Positions 11,801 to 19,754 of a DNA stretch of 38,292 bases are shown in pieces (the stretch's first letter is position 1; each line of letters opens with the position of its first letter). A model generated the notes under the pieces. That model was not told where the DNA came from and searched no databases. It saw only the letters and a program-made list of their open reading frames with translations. A program made the translations under genes and the position numbers. Source of the DNA: Hondaea fermentalgiana. Lineage: Eukaryota; Sar; Bigyra; Thraustochytrida; Thraustochytriidae. Location of the stretch: contig NPFB01000104.1 in the NCBI GenBank assembly GCA_014084085.1, positions 103,262-141,553 of the forward strand, read 5' to 3'.

Positions 11801-14800
11801 CTTGGACTGGATTGCTGAGAAAAAGGTGACGATGGGTTTTCTAACAACCCAGCTCTGCGAAATGGTCCTGGAGGAAGACACGGAGAATCCTCGCGATAAT
11901 CTCGGGTCACTCCGCCTCCTCTATACAGGTGGAGATCGGCTTCACTTTGGTGCCCGCAAGGATGCGCCGTATCGTCTTGTCAACATCTATGGACCGACAG
12001 AGACGACCATCAATGCCACCATGACTACGGTCCCGCCAGGGATGCGCGAGCCTCCAAGCATTGGAAAGCCTGCTTCTGGGGTAGTTTGCCTCGTGCTTGA
12101 TCAAGAACACCTTACGCCGCTGCCAGTAGGAGTGTATGGCGAGTTATTTATTGCTGGTGAGCAGGTCGGTCGGGGATATTTCAACCTTCCCAAGCTCACA
12201 AAGGAGCGTTTTCTACCGGTCCCGGCCGACCTCGCGATTGACTGTCCATCATTTCTGGGCGATCACCCGCGCATGTACCGCACAGGAGACCTTGTACGCT
12301 GGCGCGAGAACGGCCATATCGAGTTCCTTGGTCGACGAGACACGCAAGTGAAGATTCGAGGCAACCGCATCGAGCTCGTGGCCATCGAGTCTGTTCTCTT
12401 GCAACACCCCGCTGTCCGAGAAGCTGTTGTAGTTGTCAGCGAGCGCGACCGGGACAAGTTTCTCGTTGGCTATGTTGTGCCGCGTGAAGGAGCAGAAGTA
12501 TCCTCGTCTGCGCTGCGCAAATTTCTTAGCGCGTCGCTCCCGGCCTTCATGGTGCCAAGTGCGCTCATTTCCATGAAGTCGTTTCCTCTTACGCAAAATC
12601 ACAAGGTCGATAAGCGCGCGCTTCCAGCGCCAGGTGCGACCGCTCGTCGAGACAAGAACGCCGAGGGAGCCTCGCGGAGCTCACGGCCACGACGTTTCGA
12701 CTCAAACTCGACCACAGGCTCACGAACTCGTCGCGGACCTAGTGATCAGAGCTCGGAGCTTGCTCAGAGCGTTCGCAAAATTTTTGCAGAGAGTCTTGGT
12801 CGTCGTCCGGAAGACCTCGAGGACACGATGGATTTCTTCGAGGAAGGTGGACACTCGCTCTCTGCGGCGCGCATGATGAGCAGACTTCGTGCTGACTTTG
12901 GCGTCGACATGCCTCTGTCCAAATTTCTGCAGTCACCTACACCTCGAAGCGTCATTCTCTTTGTCGAGTCTGCCAAGGGGAAATCGGCTAGATCCTCAGG
13001 GTCCGTGAGCGGGGCGGGTGGGTCGAGCGCACCTGGGGGTACACGATCGTTGGGGAGAGCGTCGCAAGGGGACTCGCAGTCTTTCTCGTCAGGTGTCTTT
13101 TCCATGAAGCAAACCCAGCAAGATTCGCGCCCTTCGCTCATCTCCTTGCAGCAGAAGCAACAGGCCTCGGCGCGTCCTCAGGGCTCGCTCGTGGGTCAGC
13201 TCATGGGCGCCTCAAGCACTACAAAACTTATGCCTAGCTCGTTCGTTTCGTCAAGCTACCGTGACAGTGGTATTAGCGAGTGGCTTCAGGAGCGTCGTGC
13301 GCCCCCTCTCCGCAGTGAGACACATCGGGAGCGGGAAGAAGGAGGGACGAGCGACAGCCTTACTTCTGGATCGCAGACATCGTCAGTGCTACGTCGCGTG
13401 CGAGAGCAGCAGACACCCACTTCCGACTCGCGTGGGCATCAATCTTTGCTCTCGCAATTCACATCCGGTGGGTATTCAGACGCTGCTAAATTGCAAACCT
13501 CCCGAGACAACGCTCCGGCTGTTCCACTTTCAATGGCGCACGCATCAATGTGGTCAGGGAGCATGCAAAGCCAACAGGCCCTTCAAGATCGTTTGCGAAA
13601 AGCTGCTCAGGCCAGTGAAGCGGGCTCCCGAGTCAAGGCCCGCGACGAAACACCTGAAGTCTGTGTACTTTCTTACAACCAGCAGTCGCTGTGGTTCATG
13701 CACAAGATGGACCCGAAGCGCGTCGACTATGTCGTCCATTTGTGCTGCACGATTGAAAGTTTTGCAGAGACGAGCGATTCGAGCGCAAGCAAGGATCTCA
13801 ATGTCGATTATCTTCGAATTGCTCTTCAAGGCCTCGTCAATCGCCATCAATCTTTGCGGACCTTGTATGGCGAGGAGAACGGTCTGCCGTATCAAATCAT
13901 CTACCCTGTTCACCAACCCAAGAGTACTTTGTCCGCCAACAATACTTTGGCGCAATCCAAAACAGAGCAAGCTGCAAACCCGAGCAAAGTGGACTTCAAG
14001 GCAGACCTTTCGCCCGCGACATCGCAGGAGGACCTCCACAAGGTGCTTCAGGCTGACCTGCACACACCTTGGGACCTCCAGGGAGGTACTCCATTTCGCG
14101 CGCGTCTTTATGCAGACAGCGACAAGAATCCGGTGCTCTTGCTGACTGCGCATCACATTGCAATGGATGGCTGGTCTCTCGATGTTATCCTCAAGGATCT
14201 TGGCGAAATGTACGATGCAGTGACAAAGAGCGGGGGCATTCTCGAGGCGACGATCTATGAAACACCGCCAGAGTCAACCTTTACCGTCGCCCAGTTTGCC
14301 AAGATGCAAAAAGAGGAAATGAATTCGGCAACCGGCACGCGGCTGTGGAGTTTTTGGCAGCGACAGCTGGCGGGACATGAGGCCTCCTTGGACTTGCCAA
14401 CGGAGTCGGATCCTGCCGAAAGTGTCCCGTCGCCGTCACAGTCCGTATCTGACAGCACGGAGGCGACCCGTGATGGCGCATGGTATTTTTTCGATCTCGA
14501 GGCGGATTTTTTTGCAAAGCTGCAAGAGACGATACGTTTAGAGCGTGCGACGGAGTTCATGGCGCTCGTGGCCTTTTACGCTGGGTTGTTGTACCGCTAC
14601 ACTGGCAAAGAAGACATTTTGATTGGCACGCCCATGGCTTGTCGTATGGTGCCGGAACTGGACCGGACCGTCGGCAATATTACCAACATTGTGGTTCTTC
14701 GCATGCATGTCAGCAAGGAGGACCACTTTCGCAGTCTCTTACGTCAGGCGCGGACCGTCGTGCTGGCCGCATTAGAGCATCAGGAGCTCCCTTTTGCGGT

Positions 14801-17800
14801 TTTGGTGGAAAAGATGGGAAGCCACCGCAGCGCAGGGCGCAGTCCGGTCTTCCAGGTCCTTCTGTCCCTGAATCAATCTTTTTCGAGCGAGGACAAGGAT
14901 TTGCCATCGCTGGCCCGTCTCGAGGCGGGTGAAAGCGTTCCCGTCGGATCTCGCATGCGCATGCGGCTTCGCAAAGACGTTGTGCAAGAGGCCTCGCCCT
15001 ACGATTTGCAGCTCATTGTGACAAAGGGCAACTTGAACGGAGATGCCCTTCGAGCGGGCCTCCAATATAAGACGGCCCTCTTTGCCGAGGAAAGCATTCG
15101 CAATCTTGCAGCTCACTTTCAAGCTCTTGTACGCGGCAGTGCTGAGAACCCGACGCGTCTGTATTGCAGCCTACCTCTCCTCACGGCTCACGAGAAAGAG
15201 GTAATTCTTGCTGACTGGAATCGCACGGGCCAAAAGTTTGACGAGTCCACGTGCGTGCACGTCCTGTTCGAGACATGCGCAGAGAAGAGCCCGCTTGCGA
15301 CCGCGCTGAGTTGGCGCGGCAGGATTTGGACGTATGGCGAGCTCAATGCGCGGGCAAATGTCCTGGCGCGATACCTTCGATACAAATGCCACGTTGAGCC
15401 CTCATGCAATGTCGGCCTTTTTTTGGAGAGATCGCCCAACATGATTCTGGCGATGATGGCAGTTGTCAAGGCGGGGGGCGCCTACGTCCCCATGGATGTT
15501 TCCTGGCCGCAGGACCGTCTCGCTTATGTTTTCAAGGACTCCCACATGCGTGTGCTTCTCTGTGACCGGTCTTCGTTAGGGCTTTTGGAAAAGCTTGATG
15601 CTGGAACAGCATCTTCGTTGCCTCTTGTGGTACCTCTTGACATTCGGTGGGAGCGCATTGCGGGCAAGGTAGAGCGCGCTTTCGGCGGGCGGAGCATGAC
15701 GAATCTTCCACCTCCAGCATCCTTGTCGTGGGGTTCTAATGCGCAGCAGTGGCGTGGCTCGCGCAGCACACTGTACATGATCTACACTTCGGGGAGCACA
15801 GGTAATCCGAAAGGTGTACTCGTGGAGCATCGTTCCATGGTCAATCTTGTCAGCTGGCACATTCGCGAGTACAGCATATCGGCCCGGGATCGCGCCTCGC
15901 AGCTCGTGGGCTCAGCCTTTGACCCTGTAGGCCTGGAAATATGGCCCTTCCTTTCGGCTGGAGCATCGGTTCACTTTGTGGAGGACGAGGAGAAGAAATC
16001 CCTCAACGATTTACGCGCCTCTTTGCACGATAACCGCATCACGGTGTCGCTACTCCCCACGCCACTTCTCGAAGTATTCCTGCGAACCAAGGCATCGTCA
16101 GCTACGCATCACCCTGCTTGGCCTTCAAGTCTTCGCGTCGTCTATGGCGGCGGCGATAAGCTCCACGTGCCTCGCGAGGTCTTAGCGCGGGTCCCATTCC
16201 GTCTTGACAATCACTACGGCCCGTCGGAAGGTACTGTCATGTGCACCTACTTTGTCACCAATTCGCTGCTTCGTAAAAGAGCTGATTCAACGTCTTCCTC
16301 CTCCTCCTCGTCGTCGTCTACCTCGTCTTCTTCTTTTATACCCGCTGGTCGAAGCAAAGCTGTGCTCTCGCCTTCAATTGGGAAACCTCTCGACAACTTT
16401 GCTGCCTTTGTCCTGGATGATTTTCTCGAGCCTGTGCCCGCGTTGGTTGCTGGAGAACTTTGCATTGCCGGGCCAGGTCTCGCGCAAGGCTACTATGGCC
16501 GTCCTGATTTGACGCGCGAGCGCTTTGTAGATATGCCACCAACACTTTTGGAAAGTATTGAGCAATCTCCAACGCTCTCGTATCTCAAAGGTTCGAAACT
16601 GTACCGTACCGGGGACCGGGTGCGTTTTCAGCGCGACGGCAACATTGAGTTCATTGGCCGGGTCGATTTTCAAGTGAAGATTCGCGGCATGCGTGTAGAG
16701 CTCGGAGAGATCGAGTCGGTGCTCAAGCAGCACGACGCAGTTCTCGAAGCATGCGTTCTCGCACGCGAAGACGTCCCTGGTCAGCAGAGGCTTTGCGCTT
16801 ATGTGGTAGCCGCCTCGCCTTCTGATGGCGAGGAGGGCTCCTCCTACGGGGAGGTAGAGCGTATTCATTCGCTGCAGAGCCTTGTCAAGGACAAGTTGCC
16901 TGCCCACATGGTTCCAGTCGCCTGGGTTTTTATGAATAAACTGCCTGTCACCGCCAACGGGAAAATTGACCGGCGCGCTCTGCCCGCGCCCACGGAAAGC
17001 GAGCATGATGTGCATGGTCAAGCCCTTCAAGCGGTTGTCCCGCCGCGGTCCAAAGAAGAGGTCATGATTGCCGCGCTTTGGAAGGAGACTCTAGGCCTGC
17101 AGTCGATCAGCATCCACGACAACTTTTTCGACCTTGGAGGACATTCACTTGCTGCAACACAGCTTCTTGCCATGGTTCAAGAGAATCTCAAGGTAGACTT
17201 GCCAATATCGGTGTTTTTTGCTGACCCATCTATCGAGGGCATGGCGGCAGCCGTGGCCGCGCGTAATGGATCTTCAGGGGATGGACTTCGCGACGGCGCG
17301 ACGCCCACACCAGAGACCGCAGACGCCTTGCTCGGCTTCGACCCGGAGGTCGAGTGTACCCTCGACGAAGACGTTGTTCCCTCAGCAACGAGTGTCTTCG
17401 ACCCGGACATGGCCCAGACATGGTCGCGCATTTTCGTCACAGGAGCGACTGGATTCTTGGGGGCCTTCTTTGTCCACCAAGTCCTTGAGACTCTCGCAGA
17501 GTCAAAACCGGAACTGACGATTCTCTGTCTCATTCGAGCTGACAGCGACGCGATCGCGATCGCACGCCTGCGCGAGGCACTTCTCCAGTTCAATCTTTAT
17601 AACGAGGAGACAATGCCAAGCATGGGGAGCTTTGAGGATTCTCATTTGGACTGGACTGACTCGAACGGCTCAGGAGGAATGTCGTCGCGGCATCATATTC
17701 TCGTTGTGCGTGGCGACTTGGGCCAAGCACGCTTTGGCATGCCCGAGCGCGACTTTGTACGCTTTGCGCAGGAGCTGGACGTGATCGCTCACGCGGGAGC

Positions 17801-19181
17801 CTACGTCCACGCGTGGTATCCATACAAGCGACTCCGCGCAGTCAATGTTGATGGCACGCAGGAGGTCATTCGTCTTGCTTGTGCACGCAAGGACAAGCGC
17901 GTCTGGCTCTTGCATGTGTCCACACTTTCCGTCTTCATTCCACCGACCCACGAAGCCAGAATGGATGAGCGAGGTGCCGCAGAGACCGTCGATGATGGCG
18001 ATGAAACGTGCTGGTTTGGCGAAGACGCTCCCCTTCCAGACGCCAGTGACCTGCACCACCTTGAATCAGGTTACGCGCAAACAAAGTGGGTCGCGGAGCA
18101 CTTGGTGCGGGAAGCGCACTCGCGCGGCGTACCTGCGTTTATCTTTCGTCCGGGGCGCATCACGGGTCACTCGGTCACGGGAATGGCGAGCTTTGGAGAT
18201 TTTATGTGTCTCTTTCTCAAGGGATGTCTTCAGCTTCAGGCCGCGCCAAGGCTGAATTGGGTGATGGACATGAATCCCGTCGACTTTGTCTGTCGCGCAA
18301 TGTTGCAGTTGCTGAGCTCGCCCGTCGCGCCCGCCCGAGTGCTCGGCCGCGCGTTCAACATGTGCCATCCCGACCCATGGTTTCTGCCCGAATATTTTGA
18401 TTGGGTTGCCTCGACAGGGTACGCCTGTGAACTCGTCCCTTATGCGGAGTGGCTTGTCCGCCTCAATCGCGCGGTCAATCACACCGCATCCGCATCGTCA
18501 TCCGGGCAAGGGTCGTCGAGTCGTGATGGTGGTGGTTCGGGTGCTTTCGAAGATGGCAGTGACCCCTTCACTCGCGCGATCTCAACTTCCTCCTCTTCCT
18601 CATCTTCCTCTTCGTCTTCGTCAACTGCCGCCTCGTCGATGGCAGGGGGCGCGGCAAGGTCTTCTTCTGCCTCGCCTGCGTTGCCATCGTCCTCGCAGAA
18701 TGGCGCTGGGTTTCCGGAACGGTATCGGCCAGCAAGTCGTCAAGACTCGGTTCCGTCGAAACCAATGTCTGTGCAGCCATCATTGTATCCGGGAAGTCGC
18801 TCGGAATCGATATCTTCCAAGCCAATGTCCATGCTTCCCTCGCAGCAAGGCTCGCACACGTCGGCGCAACAAGGCGCAAGTCCTCGGCGTCCAGAGATTG
18901 CGTCCAAGACATCTTCTGCTGCGCCTCCGACACGAAGACAATTGGCTAAAGTGGAACACGAGGAGCCCGCGAACGCATTGCATCCTTTGCTGGTCGTCTT
19001 CAAGCCGAACGTTGAAGACATGGAGCCCCCCTGCAAGCTCAAGTTTGAGGTAAGCTCCCTCATTGACGTTAATTACCCTCCACAAGCGACGTTGAACCAG
19101 ACCAGCATGGATTGCATGATACGCTGTGGTTTTATTCCTCCTCCCGCTCGCGATGCTGATGCTTTCTTTACATTTGAGTGA
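5832..19181 (+). CDS. Trimodular nonribosomal peptide synthetase with terminal reductase (C*-A-T-C-A-T-C-A-T-R)
   Basis: A giant enzyme of about 4,449 residues that should activate, thiolate and condense three building blocks, then release the peptide by NAD(P)H reduction as an aldehyde or alcohol. Order from ATG 5832: degenerate condensation domain (about 60-530; HHxxxDG replaced by DRRFIDP at 159-165); A1 (551-1060, YTSGSTGKPKG near 710); carrier T1 (GGDSL, Ser1162); C2 (1235-1740, HHIVTDL at 1404-1410); A2 (1763-2260); T2 (GGHSL, Ser2342); a Ser/Gln-rich linker (2385-2605); C3 (2610-3125, HHIAMDG at 2774-2780); A3 (3137-3715); T3 (GGHSL, Ser3772); Lys2-type reductase (3866-4449, GATGFLG at 3871-3877, Tyr4081 and Lys4085). 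No epimerase, methylase or thioesterase is seen. A second in-frame ATG at 5883 is an alternative start. The carriers require a phosphopantetheinyl transferase, which is not in this window. The gene is one uninterrupted exon. Product unknown. Confidence 0.95.
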   Translation: MLNPPPSAGRASALASSMSTTTSSSSSSSSSSSSRSPSTASSSPTSPPTEQRARASAAAARVSVVQFAATSTGSLDAEALESSVTRACERQALLAGPGRLNFKILTVQEAHEKGKSDVDLAQEALAPIDFSGRQEESNVLVVRLLRCFPGKDILVIVADRRFIDPLSFSLLLSDVKLLYESGVSFSLAPLEVQFEEYKAWRTDQREAALAAGEDTQTSFWQHHLAGPLPKLELPPDPATTAHAPPRSQGSRNLAAQLAMPLPPELCDSLRVLAVREDLALRTLLLAAFHTLLAKHAGNTDIILGCHVSGRTQHAELKNIVGAFENWAPLRLQSADHPSVREFAERCGQGLADAEANAEIPLDDIMRSVGCSESLFKAGFEVYGNIVEDYGLPLISSRVMRFILGLEHGSQSSGGGADNRQEEEEDGFSVPSSLDTFSSLHAQQQTKPLMLGGVRLDSIPLRFLMERGDDDLRLVGTTSPVFRLAFHYKSSVLSEATVARMCSHFQTLLEDVVRRFADVRISDLRILSAPEEEIVLRKFNETARTFDSTMDNLYVHELVDRAAARTPDAVAVSVHGGRESLTYRELVAKANQLANFLQLVGIGLEDPVMVLLPRSPMLTVAWLAVLKAGAAIMPTDTKYPASRIRVMLEDARCSVAITDSSLEDHFAGTSTRLILIDRDWERAVELGSPQPPVLRPPEDPSQKLASLAYVIYTSGSTGKPKGVMLEHGALANYIRWHIEYYHMSAKDRVFACAGLAFDASIADTWPTLVVGACLLPIVDADIAIVPPRLLDWIVRERATMGFLTTQICEMVLEEDSSHPRKDLGSLRLIYTGGDRLHMGPRKGAPYELVNIYGPTENTVNATMTYVQEGLRTPPSIGSPAPNTQCFILDPESFTPVPIGVFGELFLAGVQLARGYLNLPELSAERFLINPFDIGSKRMYRTGDLCRWLPDGQIDFLGRIDTQVKIRGNRVELTAIESCMLSCPGVKDAIVIAREDKPGNKRLVAYYIAKDGSRSDNERSKLAASIHDALANELPAFMVPSAFVDLESFPLTANHKVDRRSLPAPMPSRGTSSHQAQEDSDDAASLSQTTSNLRLQVKGTQDSSRGETGGGDRAARAATESRSKYSALVDNMWSTFCEALSMSQQDMVRASPRSLHFFEAGGDSLGAGRVTAQMSRLLHTDIPVSLLYKFPRLEAYCHAAATSASSPSSARINIPAVSSPPSSASSSENFGMGILQEADEHDLALAAPVSEKQASYNEESLWLVCQAQTEMASRAYNVSFSCKLAPGHSFDAAKMRRALVRITRDNEALRATYVPASRADATVDRIILPAGNDDQDCSALIDMAESTLDVAIESDIKQWLEKETYAPFDLAKGPLLRVRLANLRATASGGNSEAWEGRQIFLVVVHHIVTDLWSMVLLLDRLMDAYRDNDPASSHENGAYTYSHFITTQHNLVHGERGKRLLDFWMRELSSLRDEDARDSLDLLFDRPRPAVKSFRGAAIRFELDRNVTKQLLGICSKTSFTLSVILLSCFSILLRSFAGSNQVQVGVPTAGRWREEFEHLIGYFVNPIVVRTDLAGDPTLVQLWNRVAAVMLRGLDNQALPFPVLAEQQAQSGATRTGGSSGENPLFSVAFVLQRPHVQRPGLAKSLLGFDGVKLNFGDGVPLMESLSCPHRHAQFDLTLMLCLEDGQLAGSMQYSTDVFKDESIARLVSGLERIVTHVAAADPERTHISDIRLLADEERARVLTEFNSARTSGPPAGATATVHALVEAQAARTPDKICIETPTLSLTYQELNRRSNRLANFLRFAGVRRESLVPVFLSRSAHLIVVWLAILKAGGAVMPLDPKYPAERVRGMLEDADSSLVITEEALLGGIPSSFSGRRVVIDRDWDQVISLASDAKVSTSDHTSKQLAYAIFTSGSTGKPKGVLLEHAGLLNYIRWHLEYYQMTPDDRVFACAGLAFDAAMADTWPTLAVGACLVPVTDSDISVVAPRLLDWIAEKKVTMGFLTTQLCEMVLEEDTENPRDNLGSLRLLYTGGDRLHFGARKDAPYRLVNIYGPTETTINATMTTVPPGMREPPSIGKPASGVVCLVLDQEHLTPLPVGVYGELFIAGEQVGRGYFNLPKLTKERFLPVPADLAIDCPSFLGDHPRMYRTGDLVRWRENGHIEFLGRRDTQVKIRGNRIELVAIESVLLQHPAVREAVVVVSERDRDKFLVGYVVPREGAEVSSSALRKFLSASLPAFMVPSALISMKSFPLTQNHKVDKRALPAPGATARRDKNAEGASRSSRPRRFDSNSTTGSRTRRGPSDQSSELAQSVRKIFAESLGRRPEDLEDTMDFFEEGGHSLSAARMMSRLRADFGVDMPLSKFLQSPTPRSVILFVESAKGKSARSSGSVSGAGGSSAPGGTRSLGRASQGDSQSFSSGVFSMKQTQQDSRPSLISLQQKQQASARPQGSLVGQLMGASSTTKLMPSSFVSSSYRDSGISEWLQERRAPPLRSETHREREEGGTSDSLTSGSQTSSVLRRVREQQTPTSDSRGHQSLLSQFTSGGYSDAAKLQTSRDNAPAVPLSMAHASMWSGSMQSQQALQDRLRKAAQASEAGSRVKARDETPEVCVLSYNQQSLWFMHKMDPKRVDYVVHLCCTIESFAETSDSSASKDLNVDYLRIALQGLVNRHQSLRTLYGEENGLPYQIIYPVHQPKSTLSANNTLAQSKTEQAANPSKVDFKADLSPATSQEDLHKVLQADLHTPWDLQGGTPFRARLYADSDKNPVLLLTAHHIAMDGWSLDVILKDLGEMYDAVTKSGGILEATIYETPPESTFTVAQFAKMQKEEMNSATGTRLWSFWQRQLAGHEASLDLPTESDPAESVPSPSQSVSDSTEATRDGAWYFFDLEADFFAKLQETIRLERATEFMALVAFYAGLLYRYTGKEDILIGTPMACRMVPELDRTVGNITNIVVLRMHVSKEDHFRSLLRQARTVVLAALEHQELPFAVLVEKMGSHRSAGRSPVFQVLLSLNQSFSSEDKDLPSLARLEAGESVPVGSRMRMRLRKDVVQEASPYDLQLIVTKGNLNGDALRAGLQYKTALFAEESIRNLAAHFQALVRGSAENPTRLYCSLPLLTAHEKEVILADWNRTGQKFDESTCVHVLFETCAEKSPLATALSWRGRIWTYGELNARANVLARYLRYKCHVEPSCNVGLFLERSPNMILAMMAVVKAGGAYVPMDVSWPQDRLAYVFKDSHMRVLLCDRSSLGLLEKLDAGTASSLPLVVPLDIRWERIAGKVERAFGGRSMTNLPPPASLSWGSNAQQWRGSRSTLYMIYTSGSTGNPKGVLVEHRSMVNLVSWHIREYSISARDRASQLVGSAFDPVGLEIWPFLSAGASVHFVEDEEKKSLNDLRASLHDNRITVSLLPTPLLEVFLRTKASSATHHPAWPSSLRVVYGGGDKLHVPREVLARVPFRLDNHYGPSEGTVMCTYFVTNSLLRKRADSTSSSSSSSSSTSSSSFIPAGRSKAVLSPSIGKPLDNFAAFVLDDFLEPVPALVAGELCIAGPGLAQGYYGRPDLTRERFVDMPPTLLESIEQSPTLSYLKGSKLYRTGDRVRFQRDGNIEFIGRVDFQVKIRGMRVELGEIESVLKQHDAVLEACVLAREDVPGQQRLCAYVVAASPSDGEEGSSYGEVERIHSLQSLVKDKLPAHMVPVAWVFMNKLPVTANGKIDRRALPAPTESEHDVHGQALQAVVPPRSKEEVMIAALWKETLGLQSISIHDNFFDLGGHSLAATQLLAMVQENLKVDLPISVFFADPSIEGMAAAVAARNGSSGDGLRDGATPTPETADALLGFDPEVECTLDEDVVPSATSVFDPDMAQTWSRIFVTGATGFLGAFFVHQVLETLAESKPELTILCLIRADSDAIAIARLREALLQFNLYNEETMPSMGSFEDSHLDWTDSNGSGGMSSRHHILVVRGDLGQARFGMPERDFVRFAQELDVIAHAGAYVHAWYPYKRLRAVNVDGTQEVIRLACARKDKRVWLLHVSTLSVFIPPTHEARMDERGAAETVDDGDETCWFGEDAPLPDASDLHHLESGYAQTKWVAEHLVREAHSRGVPAFIFRPGRITGHSVTGMASFGDFMCLFLKGCLQLQAAPRLNWVMDMNPVDFVCRAMLQLLSSPVAPARVLGRAFNMCHPDPWFLPEYFDWVASTGYACELVPYAEWLVRLNRAVNHTASASSSGQGSSSRDGGGSGAFEDGSDPFTRAISTSSSSSSSSSSSSTAASSMAGGAARSSSASPALPSSSQNGAGFPERYRPASRQDSVPSKPMSVQPSLYPGSRSESISSKPMSMLPSQQGSHTSAQQGASPRRPEIASKTSSAAPPTRRQLAKVEHEEPANALHPLLVVFKPNVEDMEPPCKLKFEVSSLIDVNYPPQATLNQTSMDCMIRCGFIPPPARDADAFFTFE
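6009..7430 (+). other. NRPS: N-terminal degenerate condensation domain
   Basis: The fold-level landmarks of a condensation domain are present: FWQHHLAGPLPKLELPPD, then DIILGCHVSGRT with GAFENWAPLRL, and a closing segment ISDLRILSAPEEE that leads into A1. The catalytic motif is not: the aligned position reads DRRFIDP, with Arg160 where the second His should be and Pro in place of Gly. The lobe before the motif is also short, about 100 residues. It probably cannot catalyse amide formation, and may be a structural or docking remnant or a lost starter domain. Confidence 0.8.
7482..9040 (+). other. NRPS: adenylation domain A1
   Basis: A complete adenylation domain with core motifs A3 (YTSGSTGKPKG), A5 (NIYGPTENTV), A7 (YRTGDLCRW), A8 (GRIDTQVKIRGNRVE) and A10 (NHKVDRR). 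Hand alignment to the gramicidin synthetase A pocket gives the ten specificity residues D A A F I T I V N K. The leading Asp and final Lys are those expected for an alpha-amino acid substrate. The substrate cannot be named from this code. Confidence 0.85.
11115..12640 (+). other. NRPS: adenylation domain A2, near-duplicate of A1
   Basis: A complete adenylation domain with FTSGSTGKPKG, NIYGPTETTI, YRTGDLVRW, GRRDTQVKIRGNRIE and NHKVDKR. The hand-aligned pocket reads D A A F L T I I N K, differing from A1 only by conservative I/L and V/I changes. Long stretches between the A3 and A6 motifs match A1 almost residue for residue (for example MGFLTTQ, CEMVLEED, LYTGGDRLH), so the two domains arose by internal duplication or have been homogenised. 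Confidence 0.85.
15240..16995 (+). other. NRPS: adenylation domain A3 with internal Ser-rich insertion
   Basis: An adenylation domain clearly different from A1 and A2: A3 motif YTSGSTGNPKG, A4 region FDPVGLEIWPF, A5 NHYGPSEGTV, A8 GRVDFQVKIRGMRVE, A10 NGKIDRR. The hand-aligned pocket reads D P L L V G H V M K, so a different substrate from the first two modules is expected. Between A5 and A6 there is an inserted low-complexity serine run (about residues 3487-3503, nucleotides 16290-16340) encoded by mixed TCN codons. Confidence 0.8.
17427..19181 (+). other. NRPS: C-terminal thioester reductase (Lys2-type) domain split by an insertion
   Basis: This is an extended short-chain dehydrogenase fold. 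It has the nucleotide-binding GATGFLG, HVSTLSVF carrying the likely catalytic Thr/Ser, YAQTKW carrying Tyr and Lys, and FRPGRITGHS. Such domains release carrier-bound peptides by reduction, as in alpha-aminoadipate reductase and peptide-aldehyde synthetases. A Ser-rich, apparently disordered insertion of about 160 residues (nucleotides 18480-18965) separates the body from the final helix bundle, recognisable by LHPLLVVF and GFIPPP. No thioesterase follows. Confidence 0.85.
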
Positions 19182-19754
19182 ATGTTTGGAGCAAAGCAAC
19201 TCTCTGCATTTCTGTTCTGCCAGACTCTATGGATCCTATCGTGTTCTGTGGGCAGTAGGAAAGAAAGTCATTCACATTGGTGGCGCCGAAGACCGATTCA
19301 TCATCTGCTAGGCCTAGACTCTTATTTTTTTTTTATCATTGCAGCAGTGCAACACGCGTTGCGCTCAAGACTGACTGACTCTGCCAAACTGATTTTTGTG
19401 TAAATTATTCTTTCGTTTCGACGATTTTTTTCAATTTTTTCTTGGCTTGGAGATGCTCCTTGGGTGTAGCTCTTGGTCCCGTATCCGATAAGGTCTTCCT
19501 CTGCACTTCGAAACCTTTGCCATGCGTAGTAAGGACTTTTCTTTTTTATCTTCTCCTTAGGTCCACGGAGACGTATGGTACACACTGTTTGGCAAGATAA
19601 CATTCTCTTTTTGAGAACTGAGAACGCTGGTCCGCGCTTTCTTTCCTTCTTGCAAAAGGCGCGATGCGATATGTCTCCCTTGGAGCTATGAAGCGTGCGC
19701 GCAAAGCGAAGGCAAAGCGCTCCGAGACGCCCAGGTGAGCGACCACGGGCCATC
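19182..19754. other. Intergenic region between NRPS and DAIM-repeat gene
   Basis: This 573-base interval has a T-rich first half (T runs near 19324-19333 and 19425-19445), suited to the NRPS 3' untranslated region, and presumably the promoter of the next gene. The downstream frame is open back to 19695, but only from a GTG. No RNA gene or conserved motif is recognised. Confidence 0.45.

Noticed and set aside
19695..19754. Twenty-codon extension of the DAIM-repeat protein
   Set aside because: Its first codon is GTG; the ATG at 19755 has A at -3.
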